From Otatea glauca (lineage: Eukaryota > Streptophyta > Magnoliopsida > Poales > Poaceae), in the NCBI GenBank assembly GCA_036346275.1, contig CM070715.1:67753667-67817666 (forward strand): a stretch of 64,000 bases of DNA. Reading direction: 5' to 3'. This document shows positions 11,900 to 23,600 of the stretch, piece by piece; positions within the stretch are counted from its first letter, which is position 1, and the number at the start of each line of letters is the position of its first letter. The notes below the pieces were generated by a model. That model did no database searches, was not told where the DNA came from, and saw only the letters and a list, made by a program, of their open reading frames with translations. The translations under genes were made by a program, and so were the position numbers.

Positions 11900-12084
11900 G
11901 AATGAGAAGTATTTTTAACTATTTTTGAAAGTTTTTGAATCAAAACATTTCAAACTGAAATTTATTTTGAACTAAAAATTTCCGAACCAAAAGTTTTCAA
12001 ATTGAAAGTTTTCGGAGTTCAAACTTTTCGATTTGAAAGTTTTCGAATGGAAAGTTTTCGGAGTTCAAACTTTTCGATTTGAAA
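11900..12084. repeat. Degenerate AAGTTTTCGAATTGAA repeats
   Basis: Short units of about 15-20 bp alternating TTTTCGA and TTGAAA run here and again at about 14290-14640 after copy 2, where the array is longer. They are simple, non-coding and may have provided the homology for the duplication junction at 12084. Confidence 0.5.
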
Positions 12085-14408
12085 ATGGCGATTAATGGTG
12101 GCAAATTCGGAGCAGTGATGATTCGCTTAGCTAGGAGTAGTCGCATGGATCTCTGGTTGTATCCGGGGGAATCAAGGAAAGAGATGTGCCATATGCATAT
12201 CGATCTCCGTTAGACCGCCTCGCCATGGTTGTCTTGCTTGAATAGGACAAGTAGCTGGCTACGTGCTATCATATCAACTAGGTAGATCCGCGTGCGATGT
12301 CGCGTCGTGCGAAAAAATTTGACTAAGTTTTTTCTGCGAAAATAATCGAACCTAAACGTAATTTCAAATCTTTCGAGTCGAAAAAACCAGCGCTCGTGTC
12401 GAATTTGCGGAACTACAGGGTCTTTTTTGGAAAATAACTGGTAGAAAGATCTATTTGCAATTTTAGAATCTCCTGGGCCGAAAGAACCGACGTCCAGGTT
12501 AAATTTGCGGATTTACGGGGTCCTCTTTTGCAAAATAACCGTGAAAGGACCTATCCGTGATTCGGATTTTTCAGGGTCTGTTTTGCAAAATAACGGTAGA
12601 GGGACCTATTCGCAATTTTGAAATTTCTAGAGAACTTTTTTGCAAAAAAATGTACCTTGTGCCTTGAGAAGGCTTGAATTCTTCCACACATAATAGATGT
12701 ATTATTATTTGTCGTAATTATTGTAAAACGCATACGTTCACTCACGTCGATCAACAGCGCCAACGAAATCACAAGTACAAAAATAAAGAGAACACACGAA
12801 GTAGGGGCAAAGCACTCTCTATTTAATAGATTAGATTGGTTCTCTTGTATAAAGGATGTCAAATATATAGAAGACAGTAGCAAGAGATAGATTCAGATTC
12901 GCCCACAGAGAGATAGAGTCCAACCGAATATGAAATCTAATCCATATATATCATAACAACAATAACCAGAAGGATATGCCTTCGTAGCATTGAGGCACGC
13001 GGCATGCATACATGTACCCATTTGCAAATTTATAGCAAGACGCACACAATTTTTTTTAAAAAGGTAGTACCTAGTAGAGAAAACATAATCTATGAGTCAT
13101 GCATATTAATTACCCGAGTCTTTTTGCCATCCTTATAAATATATCTCAATGTAAATTTTTGATACACAGTAAAAAGTCTCGAATTACAATGGCGAGCTAT
13201 GCTGTATTGCATGCATGAGTTTCAATTGTTCGGTCAAGGTGTTTGGTCGGACGACAGCCATGCGTCAATGCACCTAAACATGAATGTAATTCTTGGTTCC
13301 TCCCAAGCAAAGGGGTCAATCTAGGAGTGATCCATCTCAAGAATGTTTCACCCAAATACTGATATTGCATTATATGCATTAATGCATAGGACAGATTGAT
13401 AGCCTGATACTAGTAGTAACGTCTTTTTTTGCGACAATACTATTAGTAGTTTATAAGGCGTATTTTTTGTACAATCAACTCCGTGCGTCTCCGGGTTCTT
13501 TCCTCTTGTCGCAATAATGTTAATGGGTTGGGCTTGGGTCGACATGGCACGAAGCAATAACAAAACACAAATGGACCGTGTCTGGGCTCACCGAAAGAAA
13601 GCCGGGTCGGCACTGCACGGCATGGCACGACGGGCCGTCGAGGCCCGGCACGGTTCAGGCCCGAAGCACGATGGGCCCATGCCAGGCCGGCTCGGCATGG
13701 CACGACACCCACCTCTAACCACCATGAATCAAGCACAATGTATCGAACGAATAACGAGAACAATTATAGAGAGCACACACAATATAGGAGAGATATTTGG
13801 ATTTACCTACAATCAAATAGAGTCTAAACATATTTGAACAACTAGAATCCAGATTTCTACAACAATCCAAAGCTATTGCTGTTGAGTCTCTTGGCATGTG
13901 ATGCGGTGACAAATCTATTTTTTTCGTACGTTTTAAAGTTTTCTGATGAGATTCTTTGGCTTGTGCTTGCATGATGTATCGGATTAAGCCGCTGCTTCTG
14001 GTATCTACCCCAGTGCTTATGAGGTATGTACATAAAATTCGGAATTGATAATTTGAATACATAAAATTTGGAATTGCTAATTTCAGGGTATCCTCACAAT
14101 ATCTTTGTTAAGGAAGCCTTTTTGTTGTGACAAATGGCACAACCTTTTTGTTTCCCCACTTCTCTTTCCACTCAAAAGCTCTCTCGTCGCTACACTTAAC
14201 GTCATCCCTTATTCCCTTCCTCACAAACTCAAAATAGTTTTTGTTTTTCAAAATTTCCCCTAAGTTTCTGAATGAGAAGTATTTTTAACTATTTTTGAAA
14301 GTTTTTGAATCAAAACATTTCAAACTGAAATTTATTTTGAACTAAAAATTTCCGAACCAAAAGTTTTCGAATTGAAAGTTTTCTGAGTTCAAACTTTTTG
14401 ATTTGAAA
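12085..14408. repeat. Tandem segmental duplication, copy 2
   Basis: This copy starts at the internal hAT position equivalent to 8058 and so lacks the left 1 kb of the transposon. It includes the same hAT right terminus (ending 13717) and the same flanking ACCACCAT (13718-13725). It has the uninterrupted CCGGCTCGGCATGG site where copy 1 carries the solo LTR. The junction at 12081-12085 joins a GATTTGAAA stretch to the hAT interior. Homology ends near 14408, where copy 2 continues into AAATTTTC repeats. Confidence 0.9.
12675..12958 (-). repeat. Ty1/copia LTR fragment, duplicated copy
   Basis: This is the copy 2 equivalent of the LTR fragment ending at 8932, carried along by the tandem duplication. 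Its minus-strand start at 12958 again reads TGTTATGATATA. It is not an independent insertion. Confidence 0.55.
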
Positions 14409-15150
14409 ATTTTCAAGTTTAAACTTTCTAATTTGAGATTTCTCAATTCAAATTTTTTCGAGTAGAAAATTTCTAACTTGAAACTTTTCGATTTGAATTT
14501 TTTCGAGTTGAAAGTTTCTAATTTAAGATTTATCGTGTTGAAATTCTTTGATTTAAAAATTTTCGAGTTGAAAATTTTGAGTTGACTTTTTCGAATTGAA
14601 ACTTCCTATTTAAAATTTTCTAATTTTAATTTTTTGTGTTAGAGAGGAAGGGAGGTGGGGGAAGTGAGTAGGGAAGAGGGGAGTGAAAATGCGGTGGTGG
14701 ACGGAGAAGATGATACATGATATCCTAAAAAGGTGTCCTTCATTTTTTTTTAGTTTAAAAGTAACCTTAGTCGTACCCGTAAAATTTTAATCTGACTACA
14801 CAAGAACATCATGATTATTTAGTGTCCACATCATAGAAGTTACTATAGAGACTCCTCGAGGTCATTATCAAGCTTATAGAATGTGATGAGTTGAGCTATT
14901 TTTCCATAAAAGCATACCTAAATACTACTAAGTCTCTAAGGCCCATAAAAGTATTATCCAAAAATTGGTTTTTCCAATCAAATATTGTCATTGAATTACA
15001 TCTTCTCAGTATGCGTTTTGGTATCAAAATTTTGTTATCATTTCAAATGGTCATCCTAAAAGACCCATATATCAAAAGAGCAAATTTTCTGTTATATTAT
15101 AAGATATTATTAGTGACCTAAGTTGCATATTTGATACTATGAACTTTGTA
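14409..15150. other. Gene-free AT-rich stretch
   Basis: The left part continues the TTTTCGAGTTGAAA repeats to about 14640, followed by a purine-rich patch (14645-14690). The rest is AT-rich. A 76-residue frame at 14891-15121 has no recognisable domain, and I do not call a gene. Confidence 0.4.
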
Positions 15151-16719
15151 ACAAATATAGTCACGCAAATGCGCGGGTGACAAGTCCTTTAGAAATGCTA
15201 AGAAAAAGATGAATAGGCTAGAAATTCTCATAAAGGAAAACGTCAGACCCTTAATCTAGTGGACTTAACCAAGTTAAACTGTAGCATTCATTGAATGTTA
15301 TTATTTAAAGAAAAATATCTCCACCATCTAGCGGGCTTGAATTATAATGGCTTAGTTTAAAAGAAAGACTCCATGTCAATAAAAAATAACATCAATTCAA
15401 AATAGAAAATAATATAAAATTAGCCATTTGATTTTCGTACTAACTCCAAATTAAAACCCTATATAGTTGAAATTAGGAATAAAAATAGATGAAAATTAGC
15501 AGTTGAATTTTTATACAAATTTAACCTAAAACTAATATTTAAAATTAGATAAAAATAACACTAAAAATTAATAGAAATTTGGAATGAAAAATAAAAGCAA
15601 ACTAACAATGTGATTTTCATTCTGAAATTTGAAATAAAAATTGGATGAACATTAGCAATTGGATTTGTATACAAATTCGAACCTAAAAATGAAGTTCAAA
15701 ATTAAACAAAAAATGCAGCATAAATAACAGAAATTTGGTATGGAAAATAAAAGGGAATGAGAAATTTGACTTTCATACAAACTCCAAATTTAAACCCTTA
15801 CATAGGTGAAAGTAGAAATAAAAATTAGGTGAAAATTATCGGTTAGATCTGCATATGAATTATAACCTAAAAGTGAAATTCAAAATTAAATAAAAATTTT
15901 ACATTAGAAGAAAGAGTCCATGTCAAGTACAATAAAAAATTTCAAAACTAAATGGGAAAAATAAAGTTTATAAGAAGAACAATATAAAAATATGCAAATT
16001 TAGAATAAAATTAGTGATTTTTTTAATTCCATACTAAGTGAAAAAATTATGTTTTTATTCAAAATTAATATTCCATTATATTTCAAGAAAAATTTATTCA
16101 AGGAATTTGTTTTGTATATATATAAATTAGTAATCGAGATCAATTATTTAATAAGTCTATGATCGATTGTTTACGGTCGCTAAGAAAAAAGAATATGCTA
16201 AAAATTTTCAAAAAAAATGTTTGGCCATTTAGTTGGTGGACTTTCACAGGATGGAGGGATTGAGAAGGTGATACATTGACGGGTATTCACTCGGCTATAC
16301 CAGTATAATCTGACATATACATTATGAGCATTTAGTGTAGGCAAGCATTGCAATAATAAAACAAAAAGATTATAGTGATATAAATGAAAAATATTATGTT
16401 ATGTTATGTTTACTGTTTTGCTATGCAAGCATTTAGGAAAGAAAGTTTTGGCCACGGGTGACAACTATTGAGAAATAGACCGAGTATTTTCTCTCTTATA
16501 ATATATAATATAAAAATATCACAAATTGAGTTATGCAACAATCTATTTTTTCAAAAATCAAAATCACATATGTATTACCAAGTCATTTAAACATGATTTA
16601 CAAATGATGAGTTCTGCAACGATCTATTTTCTAAAAAGTAAAATCACATATGTATTATCAAATCATTTAAACATATTTTATGGATAATGCCTGGCAAATA
16701 CACAGGTCACCTTGCTAGT
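15150..16719 (+). mobile_element. Possible Helitron-type AT-rich element
   Basis: The right end reads CACAGGTCACCTTGCTAGT (to 16719), preceded by a short CCTG/CAGG inverted pair (16690-16693, 16703-16706). This fits a Helitron 3' terminus (CTRR before a T). A related motif, GCAAATGCGCGGGTGAC, lies near 15167-15185. At 15430-15960 three degenerate units of about 155-185 bp recur, each with GAAAATTAGC and AACCTAAAA parts. I found no 5' TC end and no Rep/helicase, so both the call and the left boundary are tentative. Confidence 0.3.
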
Positions 16720-16831
16720 GAAAATAAAAGTCCAATCTAATATAATAGCTAAATTATATAGCGCTTATCGCCATGGCATAAGCCTGCCGTTGGAGGCTTA
16801 AAAATTCGAAAAAAAATCCCGAATTTTTTCC

Positions 16832-16839
16832 TATAAATA
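16832..16839 (+). promoter_or_regulatory. TATA box of the hAT transposase gene
   Basis: CCTATAAATAGGTGG lies about 250 bp before the first transposase ATG (17086), followed by a leader. A plausible 82-bp leader intron (16996-17077, GT...TTGTAG) ends 8 bp before that ATG. Confidence 0.6.
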
Positions 16840-17085
16840 GGTGGCTGCCCCTCCTTTCCACACTAGCAATCTTGCATTCTCTTTTATTCATTCTCTTGTG
16901 GAAATTCTTTTGCTCTTGGTGATAATTTGGCAAAATTCAAAATAGTTTTGCCAAAAATCCGAAATTCGGCTTCCGGCTTCTGTCAAGAAATCAAGGTGAT
17001 AATTGTGATTTATTTTTTTCATTTTGTTATTATTTTAAATCATATTTTAGTATTAATAGAGTAATTATTTCTTGTAGTTTTCTTT

Positions 17086-18277
17086 ATGGAGCACGGGGAT
17101 TTTCCGTCGTTACCAGCTTCTGATTTTGGGATTTCACCCGAGGAGCTTCTTGCCTCATATGAAGCGCAATAAGCTGCAGGAGATGTGCCATCCTCAGGCT
17201 CTACAAGTGCTACTGCGTTGGTAAGCACTGGGGCGAAAAGAACAAGACGTAGTACATCGGGAGTCTGGAAAGATTTGGAGCAGATTTTTGAGACATCAGA
17301 CGGCGTCCAGAGCAGGTATGTTGTTTGTAAATATTGTAAGAATAAATTAACTATGAAATCTTCAGGTGGAATAGGGCACTTGAAGAGGCATACTGAGAGC
17401 TATAGAAAAAAAAGCAGGGATGATTTTGAGACAGACATAGCTGCAATACAACCCCGACGGTACTGTACGTAACTGAGACTACAATCCTGAGGTAGCTCGT
17501 GAATATCTTTGTCATTTAATCGCTTCTTAAGATCTTACTTTAAACTTTGGTGAGTCAGCTGTGTTTGAAAGCTATATTAGGACCGCTCATAATCCTAGGT
17601 TTTCTGCAGTTTCTAGACAGACAACAACTAGATATTTGATTAAATATTATAATAATTGTCGCAATAACTTAAAAGAAAATTTTAGTACCTATACTTTTTC
17701 TGTGTCTTTAACATCTGATACATGGAGTGGTAGAGCTAAAGAGGATTACCTTAGTGTAGTTGCTCATTATGTAAACGATGATTGGCAACTAGAAAAGAGA
17801 ATTACAGAATTCGAATTAATTGATGTAGCACACACTAGTGAAAATATTGCTGATTGTATTGTAAAAGTTATCGAAGATTTTGTCCTTAGTGATAAGATTT
17901 TTGCAATAATATTAGATAATGCTTCTGCAAATACTTCTGCCATGAACATTCTTACTCCGCTTTTCAATTCATATGTTGAATCTTTCTTATTACATCAGTG
18001 TTGTGCTTGTCATATTATTAATCTTATAGTTAAATCTGGTTTGAAAAGGTTAGATCAGTATCTTGAACCTTTTCGCACTGCAATATCTTACTTAAATTAT
18101 TCTAATCAACAAGTAGTAGCATATAAGACTTATTGTATTGCAATGAATGTGTGTACACGTAAGTTTGGTTTGAATATGCCTGTTAGATGGAACTCTACTT
18201 ACTTGATGCTTAAAAATCTCATACCATATGAGAGCACATTTTCTGTTTTTATTAACACGCATTATCGTACACGGGAT
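17086..18277 (+). pseudogene. hAT (Ac-like) transposase, N-terminal and central part
   Basis: The frame starting at 17086 encodes a BED zinc finger (about 17260-17400: W and F residues, then CKYCKNKL and HLKRH, giving C2H2). It continues with the hAT catalytic region: SDTWSGRAKEDYLSVVAHY, then ILDNASANTSAM, HQCCACHIINLIV and MPVRWNSTYLML. This is the BED-type transposase (RICESLEEPER-like family) that would cut and paste hAT elements. It is broken by TAA at 17170, a frameshift near 17450, and TGA and TAA in the 17470-17535 region. The frame stops at 18277, where a 3.9-kb insertion begins. The rest resumes at 22180. Confidence 0.9.
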
Positions 18278-18780
18278 TATGAAGCCTGAATGGAAAGGAG
18301 TAGTATTTGGGGGGAAGGTTTAACCCCAAAACCTAATTTTTTTCCCCACCTAATCCCCTAGTTCTTTTTCTTTTTCTCCTGGCTGCTGCCTCCTCCCAGC
18401 CGAGCCTTCTCCTGGCTAGCGCCTCCTCCTCCCTTCTTCTTGCTCCAGCCGACAGCTCCTCCTCCTCCTCCTCCAAGCCAAGGCTCCTCTTCCTACTCCT
18501 CCCTTGTCGGCCAAATCTCCACCAGCCGGCACCTTCCCTGCCCCAGCCAAGCTCCTCCAGCCAGTCCTCATCTTCTTCCTCCCTTGCTCTTTAGAGGTAA
18601 GTGAAGGTGAGGGCTTCCTAAGGTCTTGAATGGGTTTAGTGCTGTTCTTAGGAGGGGATTTGAGTTATTTGGATGTTCTAGGGTTCCGAGTTTTGGGGAA
18701 AAGTGGAGTTAGGGCTGAAGTTGATTTCTGTTACCTTCGGGCTGTGCAATGTCTGTTTTTGGGGCTGCGATTTGAGGTCT

Positions 18781-19340
18781 CTAGAAGCATTTCCTGCGGG
18801 GTTGGCTGTAGAAGAATTTGTAGATCGTGGTCTTAAGTTTAATTAGAATCTGAGAACATGGTTTTTGGCTTAGCCATTTAGAATATATGGTTATTTTTGT
18901 GACTGCTGTCCAGAACTTGCTGCTGTTATTAGTAGTCTCACTTTCGTACTGTTTTAGGCAATCTAGAGCCATTTTTCTGAGGGGTTGGCTGTAGAAGAAG
19001 ATGTAGATCGTAGTCTTGTGATTAATTAGAGCCCAAGAATGTGAGCTTTGGTTCAGCCATTTAGGAGTTATAGTCATTTTTGTGTCTTCTGTTCAGAGTC
19101 TGAATGTCTGCTGTCCAAAGTTGCTGCTGATTGGCAGTACTTCGGATTTATGTTGGTTTGTGCTATTTAAAGGCTTTTAATGAGAGGTTGGCTGTAGAAA
19201 AAATTGTAGATCATAATCTTGTGATTAATTAGATCCCAAGAACATAATTTTTGGTTTAGCCATTTAGAAGATATAATCAATTGTGTGCCTACTATCCAGA
19301 ACTTGCTGCTGTTGACAGTAGTTTTAGATTTGTGCTATTT
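18781..19340 (+). repeat. Three tandem units of about 185-200 bp
   Basis: GGTTGGCTGTAGAA recurs at 18799, 18983 and 19186. Each is followed by TGTAGATC, a GATTAATTAGA type segment, AGCCATTTAG and then TGCTGCTG. The units are imperfect and lie within the LTR-type insertion. No reading frame is conserved across them. Confidence 0.75.
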
Positions 19341-20223
19341 AGGGTTATTTAGAGGTCTAATTAAATTATTCCTATAACTAAAGAAAGCTAGAAAATTTTC
19401 TGTAGATTCCAAAAATATCTTTGTTTACTGAATTTGGATTTTTATGCTAGAAGTTATGTTAGTTTGAACCTAACTGTCCTGGGTGGCAGCATGCTGAAAA
19501 ATCTGGGCTAGGTTTTGGTTTTTTTTTTGCTAAGTGAAGTTTTGGGGCATGTTGAGCAAGTTGAAACTTGAGAGTAAGCTTTGGTAGCTCACGTATAGTC
19601 CATGCTTCCATTGTTTGGGTTAGAATTTGTAGCCTTTCTGTTATCGGGACATCAAGGGATAGATTTTGGTTCTTCATATGAGAAAGCAAAGTTTTGGTTG
19701 AACGTAGGTGCGACGTTGAAATATTGTGATTGTATGGTATTGAAATGTATGCAAATGTTATTTCAGGTGGCGTAACTTCGGGAGTGGCCTCAACCACGCC
19801 ACTCTGCTCCTCGCGGTTAGAGACAAGTGTATCATGTAGAATGAATGCTAGAAGAATTTGTGGCTTGCTTTACTTTGTGATTTTAGTTATGTTGATGATT
19901 ATGAGTATGATTATGCTTAGGATGGTGACTATGATTAAAAGGATACAAATGTTAAGCTTATGCATTTAAGATTATGCAAATGCTTATGTTTATGTATGAT
20001 GATGAGAATGAAATTGGCAATCTAATTTATTTCATTTCCATTTGTCCATTCATAACAAAAGAGGTGTCCCAACTGGGCCTCTATGTCTCACACGTAGTAA
20101 GACATAAAATTCCTACCTCGGTAGACCCCTTCATGGGCTGGATGAGAATGAGTGGGTGAACACCAACGAGTGAGCACCCAGCAATACCGGTACTTACTAT
20201 GAAAATGCGCATTATGAGCATGT

Positions 20224-21585
20224 TGTTGGTGATATGCCCTTGAGGCAATCATAAAGATGATTGTATCACGCCTTATGTTTATGAAACAGTATAATTTTTT
20301 GTCCTTTGAATAAATATTGATTGGATTAATCAACAAGCAAGTGACTTGTTCGTGCAACTTTTTCCATATATCGATGTTATTCAAGTCCCTGATCGGTTAT
20401 CATAATATAGGACAATCATGCTTCATAGATCAGCACATGTATTGATTGATGACCAAGTTTCACGGGTCATAGAGATATGGAGATATCTAATCAATAATGT
20501 GGACACATGTTAGAGAACATGCGTTGGATAGACCCATATGAGACACTGCGAGAATTGTTCTTATGTGTTGTTGATCTCATGCATAGTGTATGTATGATCC
20601 TCAGACTTGAGATTGTCATTGGTTTTCTAGATGTATAATGGTTCACTTAGGAGCTCCCAAACGCTACTCTTTAACCAGGTAGTTATAAAAGAAGCTTTCG
20701 GGTTTACCATGAAACATGCTGAGGTACATGAATGATCAAGATGGAATTTGCTCCTCCTATATAACGGAGAGATATCTCTAGGCCCCTCAAGGTAGATGGA
20801 TTAAGGAAGTGCATGGCCATGCCGAATGTGATTGAGAGTCAATCCAGATAAATTATTCCACTACGGTATGAGTGAAGAGATCGGGCTGTCATAGGATAAC
20901 ACGACTCTCGCTTTGAGCTCGATCTGATATCGTGAAGCAAAGAGAACATTACATTATCACACTATAGTAGGTTCGTCCAATGCTTTATGGATATTTGGGA
21001 ATCGATATGTACTGCTAGGTACCGCTATAGATTATCGATCGGAAAGGTATTTCAAAGTCGTGTCCAAATATGCATGAACCTACAGGGTCACATACTTAAG
21101 GGGTTGGAATATAGTGGTACGGATTGGATCCGTCACTAATGGGCCAAGTGGGCTTTGTCCTTCAGTTGGGCCCTAATGTATGGTTCCACCATGAGGGAGG
21201 GGGTGGCTATATAAAGGGGTTCATGATTGCAATAGATCAGATAAGAGGGCGCAGCCACCGAAACCCTAGCCATCACCACTTGATCCTTCCCTTGTGCTCT
21301 GGTGCTGGCACACCGACGCACGACGTTCTTTTCCCCGAACGTGTGGACACCGGTAGCGGTGTTGCCGCTACTGCAACACTGTTCGGGACGATCGACCACC
21401 GCGTGAGGAGGATCGACCACCGCAACGAGAAAGATAGACCACTGCAACTGGACGCGCACTTCGTTGATTCGGGCTGCATTGTGCGTCTAGTGGTAACGAT
21501 TCATGATCATCTACTTGCGTGGCTTTCTGGTTTACGAGGTAGAAAATTTTATTGTGCGCTAGTGTAGCCTACCCGTATCCCTTCA
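20224..21585 (+). mobile_element. Nested copia-type solo LTR, 1.36 kb
   Basis: The sequence starts TGTTGGTGATATGCCC, which resembles the start of Angela/BARE-type copia LTRs, and ends CCCTTCA at 21585. The flanking 5-mers are CATGT (20219-20223) and CATGC (21586-21590), one mismatch. A TATA box lies at 21208-21215. No internal coding domain is present, so it is read as a solo LTR inside the 18278-22179 insertion. A 147-residue frame at 21124-21567 spans the LTR promoter and is not a gene. Confidence 0.7.
21208..21215 (+). promoter_or_regulatory. LTR TATA box
   Basis: GGCTATATAAAGGGG in the last third of the solo LTR is a standard LTR core promoter and sets the plus orientation. Confidence 0.6.
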
Positions 21586-22179
21586 CATGCATGTGCATTA
21601 CATGGTTAAAGAGTAAGGAACGTTGAGTTATGATGTTATTCTTATGTGCAAGGGTTTTACCATATTTGAATTGCTCTAATATCTTGTTTTAAGTTAATTA
21701 TTATAGTATGATACACTTTGTTGAGTTTTGAACTCACGCTTGTTTTGTCATATTTTATTTTAGGTACCTCCACAGCGGCATTATAGGAGAGGGCTTAGCA
21801 TCACTTCATTCACTCGTTATCACTTACTCTAGACTTTTGAGTAGTTAAGACGATGTATTTTGTTTTACTAGTGATTGCGGATTAAGTTCTTGCTTTTTGT
21901 CTAGTTCCTTATGTAAAAAGATTATAGTTTTATGGGTGTTTGTTTGGTCGAGCTCACCTCCCTTAGATTACTTATGTGATGTTAGTTCAGGTTTATGGTA
22001 CGATGTTGTTGCTATGCTTTACTTTATACTCGAATGGTTATGTCTTAGTTGCTATTATATTATTGTTTATGTTGTTTTGCTCTAATTGCGTAGAGGTCAT
22101 GCTGAAATTTTTAGTAATTTGGTAGTATTTGATGATTGTTGGTGTAACATTCGGGGCACGCGGGTGCCAGGGTGTTACA

Positions 22180-23070
22180 GGGATGGTCAACCACTACTCA
22201 CATAGCAATATTGGTATATTGCTAAATACTTGCTGACATTTTTAGAATTTTTTTGAATCCACTGTTGCTTTATCTGGAGTTTATTATGCAACATCTCTTT
22301 TAATTGTGCATCATATTTTATAAATTGCTACCCACTTAAAGAGCCACGAAAACGATAATATCTTGTGTGAATCTGTTTATGCTATGAAAACTAAATTTTT
22401 GAAATATTGGTAATAAATTCCTATGTTATATGCATTTGCTTTTATTTTAGATTCTAGAGCTAAAGTTCGAGGATTTTCTAATGTTCTCTCACTTCTAAGT
22501 GATGCGGTAGGTACTAATTATTCTAGTTATTTTTCAAATATTCGTGCTAACTTATCTCAAGTTTATGATAAGTATGATTGGAAGTTTGCTAGAGTTCGTA
22601 TGCAGCGACCTCCATCAGCACCCACAAAAGGTAAAAATAAAACGCGTGGGGAAAGATATTGGGTGCAGGTGGCTCTTCCTCAAGGAGTTCGATTACATCA
22701 ACGACAAGTGCGGATACATCAACTGGTGGGAAGCTAGCTGCCTATCTCAAATGCGACACTGTCAACTACCAAAAGCAGCAAGAGGACTTTAGCATTTTGT
22801 AATGGTGGCACGAGCACAAGATAACATATCCGGTGCTTTCCATATTAGCACGGGATGTGTTAAGAGTTCTTGTCTCCACGGTTTCTTCGGAGTCTACTTT
22901 CAGTCTATCCGGAAGAATAATCGAGGAGAGAAGAACAAATCTGACAAGTGAGATGGTGGAAATACTTCTCACTGTGAAAATTGGGAACAAGCTGATCAAC
23001 GAGCTCAACATACTGTAGAAAATACTGAGCTGGCGGAGACATTCAAAATTCTTTATCTAGATAATGAGGA
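22180..23070 (+). pseudogene. hAT transposase, C-terminal part
   Basis: This is the continuation of the transposase after the insertion. GVYYATSLLIVHHIL-like and AFAFILDSRAKVRGF segments occur at about 22260-22470, and the hAT dimerisation region at 22833-23000 (VSTVSSESTFSLSGRIIEER). The tail is NTELAETFKILYLDNEEE, ending near 23077. Frame changes near 22400, 22650 and 22780-22830 and stops near 22380-22420 mean no full protein can be made. Protein order and strand match the N-terminal part exactly, so both belong to one element. Confidence 0.88.
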
Positions 23071-23399
23071 AGAATAATTGTAATCTTCACTTTTTTCCTG
23101 TATCACTGAGCTATAGGCTGTACTCTTTTTTCTTTGCCAAGGTTTTCTCGTGTTGAGTTTTTACTTGGCAAAGTTTTTAACAAGGCAGCCAAACATCAAT
23201 AAAGCTCATTATTTAATTCAAATTATTTCTCATTTTAGAATTTATCTCATATTTTAGCTTTTTCTTAATTTATATATATATTTAAAAAGTTTTTCTACAT
23301 CCTTCGAGTTTTTCTAATTATTATAAATTTCTCCCATTTTTTTGAATTTTCATACTTTTTCTATTTTTCTAATTTTTTCTGAATTTTTTGAATTTTTTT

Positions 23400-23600
23400 T
23401 TGCGCTAACGGGCCGATCCGGCCCGTTTCAGCCCTGTTAACCTCACGGGCCATGCTTGGGCTGCCTCCCCAACTCGTGAGCCGGCACGACACGACCAATT
23501 TAGTAGCCGGATCGAAACGGGCCATACCTAAATAGGCCGTGCCATTTTTTAATCGAGCTGGACCGTACTAGGCCACCCATTTGGCCCTCTCTGCCATAGC
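23400..23600. mobile_element. Right subterminal region of the hAT element
   Basis: About 330 bp after the transposase end the sequence becomes rich in GGCCCGTTT, GGGCCATGC and CGGCACGACACGA motifs and closes with CACCCATTTGGCCCTCTCTG (about 23575-23594). This is the pattern of Ac-like hAT right ends. The matching left terminus was not found upstream of 16800, so no target duplication can be given. The stretch 23080-23400 is AT-rich 3' noncoding sequence. Confidence 0.55.

Larger units (their letters stand above)
8058..12084. repeat. Tandem segmental duplication, copy 1
   Basis: ATGGCGATTAATGGTGGCAA at 8058 recurs at 12085, and the following 2.4 kb is repeated with few differences by eye. The unit holds the right part of the hAT element including its right terminus, then the flank to 12084. 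Copy 1 alone carries the 1638-bp solo LTR (9680-11317) plus its 5-bp target duplication, which accounts for its greater length. It also has a small extra repeat of the GAGTTCAAACTTTTCG segment at its right end. Confidence 0.9.
18278..22179 (+). mobile_element. 3.9-kb LTR-type insertion splitting the hAT transposase
   Basis: GGGAT occurs at 18273-18277 and again at 22180-22184. Removing 18278-22179 and one GGGAT rejoins the transposase frame (TRD followed by GQPLLT). The insertion ends GGGTGTTACA, as gypsy LTRs do. It begins TATGAAGCC, perhaps a mutated TG. It has no coding region. Early on it has a pyrimidine-rich block (18360-18590, CTCCTCC runs) as in LTR leader regions, then three tandem units, then a nested solo LTR. 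Without that nested LTR it is about 2.5 kb and is best read as a solo LTR. Confidence 0.75.

Noticed and set aside
21124..21567. 147-codon plus-strand frame
   Set aside because: It spans the promoter and transcribed part of a solo LTR and has no recognisable domain.
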